In this document: piece after piece, positions 46,389 to 56,776 of the stretch
How the letters are laid out: every line of letters begins with the position of its first letter
Position numbering within the stretch: the first letter of the stretch is position 1
Assembly (NCBI RefSeq): GCF_015140455.1
Contig: NZ_AP024094.1
Location: forward strand, 2,170,001 to 2,234,000
DNA: 64,000 bases
Source: Jeongeupia sp. HS-3
GTDB taxonomy: Bacteria; Pseudomonadota; Gammaproteobacteria; Burkholderiales; Chitinibacteraceae
Direction of reading: 5' to 3'
Position numbers and translations under genes: made by a program
The notes under the pieces: generated by a model
Database searches by the model: none
What the model was told of the DNA's origin: nothing
Seen by the model: only the letters and a program-made list of their open reading frames with translations

Positions 46389-46832
46389 TTACACCGCCAG
46401 GCTGTACCCGCGGTACTCGGTATCGAGCACGTAGCCAAGCGATTCATACAAGGCCTGTGCGGCGCCATTGGTATGCGCGGTCGACAGTCTCAGCCGCGCC
46501 GCGCCGCTCGCCCGGGCATGATCGCGTGCCTTGTGCATCAGCGCCCGCGCCACGCCCCGGCCGCGGGCGGCTTCGGCAACAAAGAGGTCGTTGAGCAGCC
46601 AGGTGCGCCGCATGCCGACCGAGCTGAATAGCGGGTAAAGCTGGCCGAAACCGACGGCAACGCCATCGTCCTCGGCCAGCAGCAACACCGATTCGGCCAG
46701 CGCCAGCCGTTCGGCGAGAAAGACACGGGCCGCGGCCACATCGCTTTGCGCGCCGTAAAACACCCGGTACGCATCGAACAGCGGTGCCAGAACGTCGAGG
46801 TCATCGAGGCTGGCGTAACGGACGGTGGTCAT
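46389..46832 (-). CDS. GNAT family N-acetyltransferase (copy 2)
   Basis: 147 residues, a GNAT enzyme with [11 protein letters not shown] (motif A) near residue 91 and [20 protein letters not shown] at the end. Close paralog of the gene at 45277-45765. ATG 46832 follows GGGAG at proper distance; an in-frame ATG 12 bp upstream is less well placed. Convergent with the haemoglobin gene. A thiG terminator lies directly upstream. Confidence 0.88.
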   Translation of the reverse strand: MTTVRYASLDDLDVLAPLFDAYRVFYGAQSDVAAARVFLAERLALAESVLLLAEDDGVAVGFGQLYPLFSSVGMRRTWLLNDLFVAEAARGRGVARALMHKARDHARASGAARLRLSTAHTNGAAQALYESLGYVLDTEYRGYSLAV

Positions 46833-46850
46833 CAGGGCTCCCAAGATGTG

Positions 46851-46877
46851 AAAAAGGCGGTCATCGACCGCCTTTTT
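46851..46877 (-). terminator. terminator after thiG
   Basis: AAAAAGGCGGT-CATCG-ACCGCCTTTTT, 11 bp after the thiG stop. It ends the gmk-rpoZ-spoT-thiS-thiG run. Confidence 0.92.
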
Positions 46878-46887
46878 GAATAACTGC

Positions 46888-47685
46888 TTACTTACTGCTT
46901 ATCATACCGAAAAGCGGGCTCGACGGATCGCCGCTATAGAGCTTCTTCGGCATCCGGCCGGCCAGATAAGCCTCGCGCCCCGATTCGACCGCCAGTTTCA
47001 TCGCATACGCCATGCGCACCGGATCGCGAGCGGCGGCGATAGCGGTGTTCATCAACACGCCGTCGCAACCGAGTTCCATGCCGATGGTGGCATCGGACGC
47101 GGTACCGACGCCGGCGTCGACCAGCACCGGCACGCTGCTTTGCTCGATGATCAGCCGCAGATTCCACGGATTCAGAATCCCCATGCCCGAACCGATCAGG
47201 CTCGCCAGCGGCATGATGGCGCAGCAGCCGATTTGCTCCAGTTCCTTGGCCACGATCGGATCATCCGAGGTGTACACCATCACGTCGAAACCTTCCTTCA
47301 CCAGTACTTCGGCGGCCTTCAGCGTTTCGCGCACATTCGGGTACAGCGTATTGGCGTCGCCAAGGACTTCAAGCTTCACCAGCTTGTGGTCATCCAGCAG
47401 TTCGCGCGCCAGCCGCAGGGTACGGATCGCGTCGTCGGCGCTGTAGCAACCGGCGGTGTTGGGCAGATAGGTGAATTCGGACGGCGGCAGGTAATCCAGC
47501 AAGCTCGGCTCGCCGGCGGTCTGGCCGATGTTCACGCGGCGAATCGCCACGGTGACGATCTCAGCCCCCGAGGCATCAACGGCGCGGCGGGTTTCGTCGA
47601 AATCCTTGTACTTGCCGGTGCCGACCAGCAGGCGCGAGTTGTAGGTCTTGCCAGCAATCTGGAACAGGTCTTGAGCTTGGGTCAT
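46888..47685 (-). CDS. thiG: thiazole synthase
   Basis: 265-residue TIM-barrel enzyme that builds the thiazole of thiamine from 1-deoxyxylulose 5-phosphate, ThiS-thiocarboxylate and dehydroglycine. [11 protein letters not shown] is near the N-terminus; the Schiff-base lysine is in VKLEVLGD near residue 105; [14 protein letters not shown] and [12 protein letters not shown] follow. It is downstream of thiS with a 166 bp gap that holds a palindromic element. No TPP riboswitch was found before thiS or thiG. Confidence 0.97.
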   Translation of the reverse strand: MTQAQDLFQIAGKTYNSRLLVGTGKYKDFDETRRAVDASGAEIVTVAIRRVNIGQTAGEPSLLDYLPPSEFTYLPNTAGCYSADDAIRTLRLARELLDDHKLVKLEVLGDANTLYPNVRETLKAAEVLVKEGFDVMVYTSDDPIVAKELEQIGCCAIMPLASLIGSGMGILNPWNLRLIIEQSSVPVLVDAGVGTASDATIGMELGCDGVLMNTAIAAARDPVRMAYAMKLAVESGREAYLAGRMPKKLYSGDPSSPLFGMISSK

Positions 47686-47734
47686 ACGGGCCTCTCAGAG
47701 AACGTCATAAGCGCAGCCCCGGCAAGCGTCGCGA

Positions 47735-47828
47735 GCGGACGCAGGGCAAGGAATAGCACTGGAGCAACCGGAATGGGCAGATGGCCCATGAGGATTGCGA
47801 AGCGCGCATGACGCAGCGATGCGTCCGC
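47735..47828. repeat. multi-stem palindromic intergenic element C (thiS-thiG gap)
   Basis: Outer arms GCGGACGCA (47735-47743) and TGCGTCCGC (47820-47828) pair perfectly. A central hairpin ATGGGC-AGATG-GCCCAT (47773-47789) is extended by CAACC and GGATTG. The plus-strand centre is followed by GAGGATTGCGAAG, resembling element D on the minus strand at 7978-8058. It begins about 20 bp behind the thiS stop codon. Confidence 0.55.
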
Positions 47829-47851
47829 GCAGTAGTTTGACGGGGAAAAAA

Positions 47852-48055
47852 TCAGCCGCCGCCGACGGCGACGACCATCTCCAGCACATCGCCATCGGCG
47901 AGCAGCGCCTGCGCATGGGTGCTGCGCGGCACGATTTCACCGTTGCGCTCGATGGCGACCCGCTTGCCGGCAAGGTCGAGTGCGAGAATGAGTTCGGAAA
48001 CGGTCAGCGGCGCGGCGAAGGTTTTGGCTTCGCCATTGATGGACAGCTGGATCAC
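47852..48055 (-). CDS. thiS: sulfur carrier protein ThiS
   Basis: 67-residue ubiquitin-like carrier; the C-terminal glycines (VVAVGGG) are adenylated and thiocarboxylated to donate sulfur to ThiG. LSINGEAKTF at the start and AIERNGEIVPRS in the middle fit the family. It lies 71 bp downstream of spoT on the same strand, with no riboswitch between. Confidence 0.93.
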   Translation of the reverse strand: MIQLSINGEAKTFAAPLTVSELILALDLAGKRVAIERNGEIVPRSTHAQALLADGDVLEMVVAVGGG

Positions 48056-48126
48056 GACAGCGGCCTTGGCAGGATTGCGGATGGCGCCGATTTTAGCACG
48101 CGCGAGGCGTCAGACTTTGACCCGGC

Positions 48127-50307
48127 TCAGGCCCGCACCCGCTGCAGGCGGTAGATCACCGGCAACTGCCGCAGCCGGCGCATCACCCGCGCCAGATGCA
48201 CGCGATCGTGTACCTGCAGGGTGAATTGAACCTGGATATAGCGTTCGCCCTCGGCTTCCTGCGTCGTCACCGCGCCGATATTGGCCTCGGCCTCGCCGAT
48301 CGCCGTGGCGATCTGGCCGAGTACGCCACGTTCATTGTCGGCCAGCACCCGTACCGGCACATCGAAGAAGCGCTCGACCAGCGGATCCCATTCAACGTCG
48401 ATCAGCTTCTCGGCATCGACGTGGCCCTTGGCGAGTAGCGGACAGTCGTGGGTATGGATGACCAGGCCCTGGTCCTTTTTGACGATACCCAGAATCGGAT
48501 CGCCCGGGATCGGATTACAGCAGCGGCCAAACTGCACCGCCATGCCTTCGGTGCCGCGTATCGTCATCGCCGCAGTGCGGCGCACGCCACCGGCCTCTTC
48601 GCGCCACAGCCCGGCAAGCTGCAGCAGCCGCTTGACCACGACCACGGCCAGCCGCTTGCCTAGGCCGATATCGGCGAGGACTTCATCCTTGTCCCTGGCG
48701 CCATTTTCCTTGACGTAACGATCCCACACCTCGTCATTCAGCTCGACCTGCGCCTGCTGCAGACTCGAAAAGCCCTGCCCCAGCAAACGTTCGCCCAGAT
48801 TCACCGATTCCTCGAAACGCATGCTCTTGAGGAAATGGCGGATGTGGCTGCGCGCCTTACCGGTGGTGACGAAGGTCAGCCAGCTCGGATTCGGCTTGGC
48901 ATGTGCGGCGGTGACGATCTCGACCTGATCGCCGTTCTTGAGCTTGGCGCGCAGCGGCACCAGCTCGTGGTTGACCTTGGCCGCGATGCAGCGGTCACCG
49001 ATGTCCGAGTGCACCGCGTAGGCGAAATCGACGCAGCTTGCGCCGGCAGGCATCGACAGAATCTTGCCCTTGGGCGTGAACACGTAGACCTCGTCGGGAA
49101 ACAGATCGACCTTGATGTGTTCAAGAAATTCGACCGCATCGCCCGACTCGGACTGCAGCTCCAGCAGGCTTTGCAACCACTGGTGGGTTTTCTGCTGCAC
49201 GTCCGAGAAGGTCTCGTCACCGCTTTTGTACATCCAGTGACTGGCAACGCCGGCGTCGGCAACGCGATGCATTTCGGCGGTGCGGATCTGGATTTCGATC
49301 GGGGTGCCGTAAGGGCCGAACAAGGTCGTATGCAGGCTCTGGTAGCCGTTCGACTTCGGGATGGCGATGTAATCCTTGACCTTGCCGGCGATCGGCTTGA
49401 ACAAGGCATGCAGCGCACCCAGCGCCAGGTAACAGGTCGGCACATCCTTGACGATGACACGGAAGGCGTAGATATCCAGCACTTCCGAGAACGACAGCGA
49501 TTTCTCCTGCATCTTGCGGTAGATACTGAAGAGGTTCTTCTCGCGCCCGGACACCATCGCCTCCAGCCCCGCGCCCATCAGCTGCGCACGCACGGCGTCG
49601 AGAATCCGTCCGACCACTTCACGACGATTGCCGCGCGCAGCCTTGAGCGCCTTCGAGAGCACCGCATAACGCCGTGGATGCAGGTATTTGAACGACAGGT
49701 CGTCCAGCTCCTGATACACCGCGTTCAGGCCGATACGGTTGGCGATCGGTGCGTAGATTTCCAGCGTTTCGCGAGCGATGCGCTTTTGCTTGTCCGGCCG
49801 CATCGCATCCATCGTGCGCATATTGTGCAAACGGTCGGCCAGCTTGATCAGGATCACGCGCAGATCGCGCGCCATCGCCAGCAGCATCTTGCGGAAGTTT
49901 TCCGCCTGCGCCATTTCCTTGCTCTGGAATTCAAGCTTTTCCAGCTTGCTCATGCCGTCGACCAGATCGGCGACATGACGACCGAATTTCTCGGTAATTT
50001 CCAGCTTGGAAACGCCGGTATCCTCGACCACATCGTGCATCAGCGCGGCGGCCAGCGCCTGCGCATCCAGATGCCAGGCCGTGAGGATGGTCGCGACGGC
50101 GAGCGGGTGCGAGATGTACGGTTCACCCGACTGGCGTGTCTGGCCACGGTGGGCGATTTCGGAAAACTTGAAGGCACGGGCGAGGAACTCGCGATCGTCC
50201 GGCTTCAGATAGGCGGTATCGTCGGAGAGAAAACTGTTGACCGCATCAAGAACGTGCGGTGCTTGGGCTGCGAGCTCGGGCAGCTCGTGCGGATTTATCG
50301 CGGGCAT
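48127..50307 (-). CDS. spoT: bifunctional (p)ppGpp synthetase/hydrolase SpoT
   Basis: 726-residue RelA/SpoT homolog. The HD hydrolase domain (about 40-190) is intact with HDVVEDTG. The synthetase domain (about 235-350) has GREKNLFSIYRKM, KDYIAIPKSNGYQSLHT and EIQIRT. Then TGS (about 385-445, FTPKGKILSMPAGAS) and a C-terminal ACT domain. The KVKD sequence in the synthetase loop is of the bifunctional type, not the EXDD of monofunctional RelA. It lies in the gmk-rpoZ-spoT order common in proteobacteria. Confidence 0.96.
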   Translation of the reverse strand: MPAINPHELPELAAQAPHVLDAVNSFLSDDTAYLKPDDREFLARAFKFSEIAHRGQTRQSGEPYISHPLAVATILTAWHLDAQALAAALMHDVVEDTGVSKLEITEKFGRHVADLVDGMSKLEKLEFQSKEMAQAENFRKMLLAMARDLRVILIKLADRLHNMRTMDAMRPDKQKRIARETLEIYAPIANRIGLNAVYQELDDLSFKYLHPRRYAVLSKALKAARGNRREVVGRILDAVRAQLMGAGLEAMVSGREKNLFSIYRKMQEKSLSFSEVLDIYAFRVIVKDVPTCYLALGALHALFKPIAGKVKDYIAIPKSNGYQSLHTTLFGPYGTPIEIQIRTAEMHRVADAGVASHWMYKSGDETFSDVQQKTHQWLQSLLELQSESGDAVEFLEHIKVDLFPDEVYVFTPKGKILSMPAGASCVDFAYAVHSDIGDRCIAAKVNHELVPLRAKLKNGDQVEIVTAAHAKPNPSWLTFVTTGKARSHIRHFLKSMRFEESVNLGERLLGQGFSSLQQAQVELNDEVWDRYVKENGARDKDEVLADIGLGKRLAVVVVKRLLQLAGLWREEAGGVRRTAAMTIRGTEGMAVQFGRCCNPIPGDPILGIVKKDQGLVIHTHDCPLLAKGHVDAEKLIDVEWDPLVERFFDVPVRVLADNERGVLGQIATAIGEAEANIGAVTTQEAEGERYIQVQFTLQVHDRVHLARVMRRLRQLPVIYRLQRVRA

Positions 50308-50381
50308 GCCCCCACCTTTGCCGTCCTGCAGGGACAGACAGAGTCGTCAGTAGAGCGACAGATCCGCATCGGCAAACAACG

Positions 50382-50403
50382 CGGCCCGGACAATGCCGGG
50401 CCG
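50382..50403 (-). terminator. hairpin in the rpoZ-spoT gap
   Basis: CGGCCCGG-6 bp-CCGGGCCG just after rpoZ, without a good U-run on the minus strand (CGTTGTTTG). It may attenuate or protect mRNA rather than terminate. Confidence 0.4.
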
Positions 50404-50415
50404 ACGTTTCGCAAC

Positions 50416-50625
50416 TCAGATACGGTTGCGGTTGAGGATTTCGCGGCCAATGATGCCAGACGCGACTTCACGCAGTGCCAGTACGGTCGGCTTGTCCTTG
50501 CCCGGATTGTCGACTTGCGGGGTCGAGCCATTGGCGATCTGGCGAGCGCGGTAAGCGGCGGCCAGAGTCAGATCGAAGCGGTTTTCGATGGTATGCATGC
50601 AGTCTTCAACGGTTACACGGGCCAT
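50416..50625 (-). CDS. rpoZ: RNA polymerase omega subunit
   Basis: 69 residues: MARVTVEDC at the start, [15 protein letters not shown] and [11 protein letters not shown] in the middle. Omega helps assemble beta' and forms part of the ppGpp site on RNA polymerase, which fits its place between gmk and spoT. Confidence 0.96.
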   Translation of the reverse strand: MARVTVEDCMHTIENRFDLTLAAAYRARQIANGSTPQVDNPGKDKPTVLALREVASGIIGREILNRNRI

Positions 50626-50706
50626 GTGGGTCTACTCCAAATCAAGCAAGATCGCCCAAACAGGCGACAGATACGACCATTCTACCAGAGAGCGGCCTCG
50701 CCTCGA

Positions 50707-51321
50707 TCAGCCCTTGAGGCTGGCGATCAATGCACCATGCCGTTCGACCTGTCGTGTCAAACGCAGACGTTCGGCACGAACGATGCCGATGATGTCGCGC
50801 ACCGCTTCATCGATATGCTCATTGACGATCAAATAATCGAACTCTTCGGCATGACCGATTTCGGCACGCGCCTCGGCCATGCGCCGGGCGATCACCTCGT
50901 CGGCATCCTTGCCGCGGTTCTTCAACCGCTGCTCCAGCACCTCGAGCGACGGCGGCAGCACGAAGAGGCCGATCGCATCAGGGAACAGCCGGCGAACCTG
51001 CTCGGCACCCTGGGTATCGATTTCCAGCAGGATGTCGCGCCCCGAAGCACGCGCCTCGGTGATCCACGTCTGCGAGGTGCCGTAGTAATTGCCGTAGACC
51101 TCGGCGCACTCAAGCAACTCACCGCGCGCGATCATGGCCTCGAAGGTGGCGCGATCGACAAAATGGTAATCCTTGCCATCGACTTCGCCGACGCGCGGCG
51201 CGCGCGAGGTGAACGAGATCGACAGCTGCACATTGGCATCGCCGGCGAGCAGCGCTGCGACCAGCGTGGTCTTGCCGGCGCCCGACGGCGCGGTGACAAC
51301 GAAAATATTGCCTTGGGTCAT
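50707..51321 (-). CDS. gmk: guanylate kinase
   Basis: 204 residues. Phosphorylates GMP to GDP. P-loop APSGAGKTTL is near residue 10, then SFTSRAPRVGEVDGKDYHFV in the GMP-binding region and LEIDTQGAEQVRRLFP near 95. It precedes rpoZ by about 80 bp and heads the probable gmk-rpoZ-spoT operon. Confidence 0.97.
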   Translation of the reverse strand: MTQGNIFVVTAPSGAGKTTLVAALLAGDANVQLSISFTSRAPRVGEVDGKDYHFVDRATFEAMIARGELLECAEVYGNYYGTSQTWITEARASGRDILLEIDTQGAEQVRRLFPDAIGLFVLPPSLEVLEQRLKNRGKDADEVIARRMAEARAEIGHAEEFDYLIVNEHIDEAVRDIIGIVRAERLRLTRQVERHGALIASLKG

Positions 51322-51478
51322 CGCGGATCAATTCCGTAACAAAATTACACCGAGCCTAGCATAGCCCGCCGGTATGGAAAACGGCGCATCGGCCGTCGCC
51401 AGCAAAAATCGCCACAATGCCGCAGCGCAAGGCCGTGCAGCGCCGCCGTACCGCCAGCGCTTACACCATCAGCCGCGC

Positions 51479-52345
51479 TTACTCGATGTTCTGGATCTGC
51501 TCGCGCATCTGCTCGATCAGCACCTTGAGTTCGATCGATGCACGGCTGGTTTCAGCCGATACCGATTTGGAGCCGAGGGTATTGGCTTCGCGGTTGAGTT
51601 CCTGCATCAGGAAATCCAGCCGCTTGCCGACTGCACCGCCCTTTTGCAGGATGCGGCGGATTTCGCTCAAGTGTGCGGTGAGGCGTGACAGCTCTTCATC
51701 GACGTCGATCTTCTGCGCGAACATGACGATTTCCTGGCGGATACGGTCATCGTCGGCGGCGCCGATCGCTTCGACGAAACGCGCGGTCAGCCGGGCTTCG
51801 TATTCGGCCACCAGCACCGGCAGGCGCGGTTTCACTTCGGCGACAATGGCTTCCATGCCGACGATGCGTTCAAGCAGATGGTCCTTGAGCTTTTCGCCTT
51901 CACGCGCACGGCTGGCCTTGAAATCGGTCAGCGCGATGTCCAGCAACGCGACCAGCGTTTCACCGAGCGCTTCGTCCTGCGGCGCTTCCTGTACCAGCAC
52001 ACCGGGCCAGCGCATCAGCTCACCGAGCTTGAGTTCGCCACCATCCGGCACCAGTTCGCGCGCTTCGGCGGTGACTTTGAGCAGCTCTTCGAGCAAGGCG
52101 CGGTTCAGTTGCAGCTTGGCCGACGTGGCGGCCTGGGCATTGAAATAGGCGCGGCATTCGACCTTGCCGCGTGACAGCGAGGCACCGATGCGCTCGCGAA
52201 TGGTGCCCTCGAACGCGCGCAGGTCTTCACCGAGGCGCAGCGACAGATCGAGAAAGCGATGGTTGACCGCGCGTACTTCGACGCTGAGCGTGCCAAGCGC
52301 CAGCTCGCGCTGCGCGTTGGCATAACCGGTCATGCTGAAAATCAT
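51479..52345 (-). CDS. yicC: YicC family endoribonuclease
   Basis: 288 residues with the family start MIFSMTGYANAQRE, VRAVNHRFLDLSLRLGEDL near 30, SRGKVECRAYF near 65 and the C-terminal GKRLDFLMQELNREANTLGSKS block. YicC homologs are RNases that act on sRNA or mRNA. ATG 52345 follows AAGGAG. A gap of about 157 bp separates it from gmk on the same strand. It is divergent from the kinase gene. Confidence 0.94.
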   Translation of the reverse strand: MIFSMTGYANAQRELALGTLSVEVRAVNHRFLDLSLRLGEDLRAFEGTIRERIGASLSRGKVECRAYFNAQAATSAKLQLNRALLEELLKVTAEARELVPDGGELKLGELMRWPGVLVQEAPQDEALGETLVALLDIALTDFKASRAREGEKLKDHLLERIVGMEAIVAEVKPRLPVLVAEYEARLTARFVEAIGAADDDRIRQEIVMFAQKIDVDEELSRLTAHLSEIRRILQKGGAVGKRLDFLMQELNREANTLGSKSVSAETSRASIELKVLIEQMREQIQNIE

Positions 52346-52471
52346 TGGAACTCCTTGTGGTCTGGCAGATGCAGCAGGGAAACAGCGTGTGCTGCGCAAC
52401 TTTACTTTCGCCGGGGGGGCACTCAGAATCGGCGCGACACCGACAGGCAAAGCCAAGCATAAAAATCACGG

Positions 52472-53440
52472 ATGGCGACACCGAGTAATCAACCCCTATC
52501 ACGGGGCTACCAGCTACAGAATTATACGATCGCCAAGCTCCTGTCGGCTGGCGGCTTCAGTATCGTCTACCTCGCGCACGACGAAAACGATTATCCCGTC
52601 GCAATCAAGGAATACCTGCCAAATTCACTCGCGCTGCGCCGCGAGGGCGAACGGGTCGAGGCGACCAGCGATGACAATGTCGCCATGTTCCGCCACGGCC
52701 TCAAGTGTTTCTTCGAGGAAGGCAAGACCCTGGCGCGCATCCTGCATCCGAATATCGTCCGGGTGCTGAATTTCTTCCGCGCCAACGATACCGTTTACAT
52801 GGTGATGGAGTACGAGCGCGGCCGCACCTTGCAAAAGGAAATCCAGCTCAAGCACGAGCGCGAAGGCGTCGACGAAAAGCTGATCCGCCACGTGTTCTTC
52901 CACCTGCTCAACGGCCTGCGCGAAGTACACCTGAACAAGCTGCTGCACCTGGACATCAAGCCAGCGAACATCTACATCCGCAAGGACGGCTCGCCGGTGC
53001 TGCTGGACTTCGGCTCGGCGCGACAAACGCTGACGCAGGAGCACGCCAAGCTCACGCCGATGTACACCCCGGGCTTCGCCGCCCCGGAGCAGTACAACAA
53101 GAAGAACGAGCTCGGCCCGTGGACCGATATCTACGGCATAGGCGCATCGATGTTCGCCTGCCTCGCCGGCACCGCGCCGCAGCCGGCCGATGCCCGCCAG
53201 AAAGCCGACAAACTGATCGACCTGCGCATCGAGCACGGCGATCGTTATTCGCCCGAGCTGCTCGACCTGATCCACCAGTGCCTGTTGCTGGAGCCGACGG
53301 CCCGGCCACAAAGCGTGCCGCAGCTGCAAAAATCCCTGATCGAAGCCGGCTCACCGCCAGCCAGAAGACCGGGGCTGGTTCGTACCGTCCAACTGGCCTG
53401 GCGCAAACTCACCGTTAAACCCGACCGGGGGTTCGAATGA
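52472..53440 (+). CDS. Ser/Thr protein kinase (Hanks type)
   Basis: 322-residue soluble kinase without membrane helix or PASTA domains. Subdomains: a glycine loop that is degenerate (LLSAGGFSIVYLA), the ATP lysine in VAIKEYLP near 48, the catalytic loop HLDIKPANIYI (HLD instead of HRD), DFG in LLDFGSAR near 185 and an APE-like FAAPEQY. The catalytic Asp, Lys and Asn are present, so activity is expected. It overlaps the PP2C phosphatase gene by 4 bp, forming a kinase-phosphatase pair. Target unknown. Confidence 0.9.
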   Translation: MATPSNQPLSRGYQLQNYTIAKLLSAGGFSIVYLAHDENDYPVAIKEYLPNSLALRREGERVEATSDDNVAMFRHGLKCFFEEGKTLARILHPNIVRVLNFFRANDTVYMVMEYERGRTLQKEIQLKHEREGVDEKLIRHVFFHLLNGLREVHLNKLLHLDIKPANIYIRKDGSPVLLDFGSARQTLTQEHAKLTPMYTPGFAAPEQYNKKNELGPWTDIYGIGASMFACLAGTAPQPADARQKADKLIDLRIEHGDRYSPELLDLIHQCLLLEPTARPQSVPQLQKSLIEAGSPPARRPGLVRTVQLAWRKLTVKPDRGFE

Positions 53441-54348
53441 AATTCACCGTTTATCAAGACACCCGGCGCGGCGCACGCAAGAACAATCAGGACCGGCTCG
53501 GCTACTCGTACAGCCGGGATGCCCTACTGTTGGTCGTTGCCGACGGCATGGGCGGCCATCTGCATGGCGAAGTCGCCGCGCAAATCGCGGTGGAACTCCT
53601 GACCGACCAGTTCGAGCAAAAAGCACAGCCGGCGCTGGCCAATCCGCTGCAGTTTCTGGCCGACAGCTTCCAGCGCTGCCACGAGGCGATCTACGACTAC
53701 GCCGCAAGCAAGCAGATGCTGGAAATCCCGCGCACCACCTGTGTCGCCTGTATCGTCCAGGACGACATCGCCTACTGGGCGCACGTTGGTGATTCGCGCT
53801 TGTACTTGCTGTGCGGCAGCAAGGTGCTGACGCAGACGCGCGATCATTCCAAAGTGCGCCGGCTGGTGGATGAAGGCAAGATCACCGAAGAAGAAGCCAA
53901 AACGCACCCGGAAAAGAACAAGATCTACTCGTGTCTGGGCGGCGTCTACCCGCCCGAGATCGACCTGGGCGGCAAGATCGCGCTGTCTGACGGCGACACG
54001 CTGCTGCTGTGCTCGGACGGGCTGTGGGGCTCGCTCGAAGACGAAGAACTCGGCCAGTTCCTTGGCGCCTTCCCGGTGCTGTTCGCCGTGCCGCAATTGA
54101 TGGACAGGGCCGAGCTGCGCGGTGGCAAATTCGGCGACAACCTCTCGGCGCTGGCGATCAACTGGCACGACTCGGACGAGAAAGAACTCTCCGGCAACGC
54201 CTTCGTGTCGACCCAGAAGCTCGATTTCCACACGATTTCAACGCATGTCGACCCGCTCAGCGCCAAACAGGGCGGTGATTTCACCGACGATGACATCGAA
54301 AACGCCATCGCCGAAATCCAGGCGGCGATCGCCAAGTATTCCAAATAG
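53437..54348 (+). CDS. PP2C family protein phosphatase
   Basis: 303-residue metal-dependent Ser/Thr phosphatase. The metal-binding aspartates are in [13 protein letters not shown] near residue 32, [11 protein letters not shown] near 115, [11 protein letters not shown] near 190 and GDNLSALAI near 232. It begins with a [12 protein letters not shown] motif typical of the family. The gene overlaps the kinase gene by 4 bp, so it probably reverses the kinase. The last 60 residues are an extra, helical, polar tail. Confidence 0.93.
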   Translation: MKFTVYQDTRRGARKNNQDRLGYSYSRDALLLVVADGMGGHLHGEVAAQIAVELLTDQFEQKAQPALANPLQFLADSFQRCHEAIYDYAASKQMLEIPRTTCVACIVQDDIAYWAHVGDSRLYLLCGSKVLTQTRDHSKVRRLVDEGKITEEEAKTHPEKNKIYSCLGGVYPPEIDLGGKIALSDGDTLLLCSDGLWGSLEDEELGQFLGAFPVLFAVPQLMDRAELRGGKFGDNLSALAINWHDSDEKELSGNAFVSTQKLDFHTISTHVDPLSAKQGGDFTDDDIENAIAEIQAAIAKYSK

Positions 54349-54379
54349 GCCCGAGGCGCGCGCGGCCCGCCCCCGGCGG

Positions 54380-54385
54380 TATAAT
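54380..54385 (+). promoter_or_regulatory. -10 element upstream of rph
   Basis: A perfect TATAAT 31 bp before the rph ATG, in a GC-rich stretch without a clear -35. Confidence 0.45.
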
Positions 54386-54415
54386 CCCTTGATTCGATTG
54401 ATCTCAAGGATAGAC

Positions 54416-55128
54416 ATGCGCCCGTCCGGCCGTACTCCCGCGCAACTTCGCACCGTCCGCCTCACCCGCAATTACACCCGCCACGCCGAAGGCAGCGTAC
54501 TGGTCGAGTTCGGCGACACCAAGGTGCTGTGCACCGCCAGCGTCGACGAAAACGTGCCGCCCTTCCTGCGCGGCAAGGGCCAGGGCTGGGTCACCGCCGA
54601 ATACGGCATGCTGCCGCGTTCGACCAATAGCCGCATGCGCCGCGAAGCCGCCGCCGGCAAGCAATCCGGCCGTACCCAGGAAATCCAGCGTCTGATCGGC
54701 CGGTCCTTGCGCGCGGTGGTCGACATGGCCGCACTGGGCGAGCGCCAGATCGTCATCGATTGCGACGTGATCCAGGCCGACGGTGGCACCCGCACCGCGG
54801 CGATCACCGGCGCCTTTGTCGCGCTGACCGACGCCATCAACGGCCTGATCGCCGCCGGCAAGCTCGAAGCGAGCCCGATCCGCGAACACGTCGCCGCGGT
54901 GTCGGTCGGCGTGTATCAGGACACGCCGGTGCTCGATCTCGACTATCCGGAAGACTCGGACTGCGAAACAGACATGAACGTGGTGATGACCGGTAGCGGC
55001 ACCTTTATCGAGGTGCAGGGCACCGCCGAGGGCGTGCCGTTTTCGCGCGCCGAAATGAACGCGCTGCTCGATCTGGCCGACGCCGGCATCCGCGAGCTGA
55101 TCGCGGCGCAGAAGGCGGCTTTGGCAGC

Positions 55129-55132
<4 letters not shown>
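54416..55132 (+). CDS. rph: ribonuclease PH
   Basis: 238-residue phosphorolytic 3' exoribonuclease that trims tRNA 3' ends. Markers: [42 protein letters not shown], the [20 protein letters not shown] block, and a [18 protein letters not shown] loop. The start at 54416 follows AAGGA; the longer frame lies inside the phosphatase gene. It overlaps dusA by 4 bp. Confidence 0.97.
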
Positions 55133-56126
<994 letters not shown>

Positions 56127-56130
<4 letters not shown>

Positions 56131-56768
56131 ATGTCCCGCTCGCCGCCGCCCTTGTCGTAGCCCTGACCGCGCCTGCCGTCCTCGCCACCAACATCACCTT
56201 GATGGCGGTGCTCGGCAACAAGGCCATCCTGAATGTCGATGGCGTGCAGCGCACCGTGGTGGTCGGCCAGAGCGCCGGCAACATCAAGCTGCTGGCCTTG
56301 AACAGCGAGGCAGCGACGATAGCGGCGGGCGGCGCGCAAAAGCGGCTTCTGCTCGGCGAGGGCTATACCGTCAGCGGCGGTCGCGATGACGGCGGCGGCA
56401 GCCTGACACTCATGGCGGATGGTGGCGGTCATTTTTATACCGACATCCGTATCAACGGCGTGGCACAGAAAGCCGTCGTCGATACCGGCGCCAGCTTCAT
56501 CTCGCTCAGCAACAGCGTCGCCGAGAAGATGAAGATCGACTACCGCAAGGGCCGCGAAGGCACGGCCAGCACCGCCAACGGCAAGATCAGCGTCTGGGTG
56601 ACCAAGGTGCCGAAAGTGCAGATCGGCAACCTCATGCTCTATGACGTCGACGTGTCGGTACAAAACGGCAATACCCTCGATATCGTTCTGCTCGGCAACT
56701 CCGCGCTCAACCGCTTTCAGATGAAGCGTGACAACGACCTGCTCACGCTGACCAAGAAGACTTACTGA
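56127..56768 (+). CDS. periplasmic retropepsin-like aspartic protease
   Basis: 213 residues with a signal peptide (ends VLA-TN, residue 21). The C-terminal half is a retropepsin fold: VVDTGASFISLS carries the catalytic Asp near residue 118, and VVLLGNSALNRF-type LLGNSALNRF near 190 closes it. Members of the TIGR02281 clan are single-chain proteins that dimerise to make the active site. Substrate unknown. In operon between dusA and rdgB. Confidence 0.85.
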
Positions 56769-56776
56769 TTCCCGCC

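Noticed and set aside
47686-48126. A TPP riboswitch for thiS-thiG
   Set aside because: The conserved CTGAGA and ACCTGA blocks are absent from both the spoT-thiS and thiS-thiG gaps.
48835-51339. An 834-codon open frame on the plus strand
   Set aside because: Antisense to spoT, rpoZ and gmk, all of which are unambiguous.
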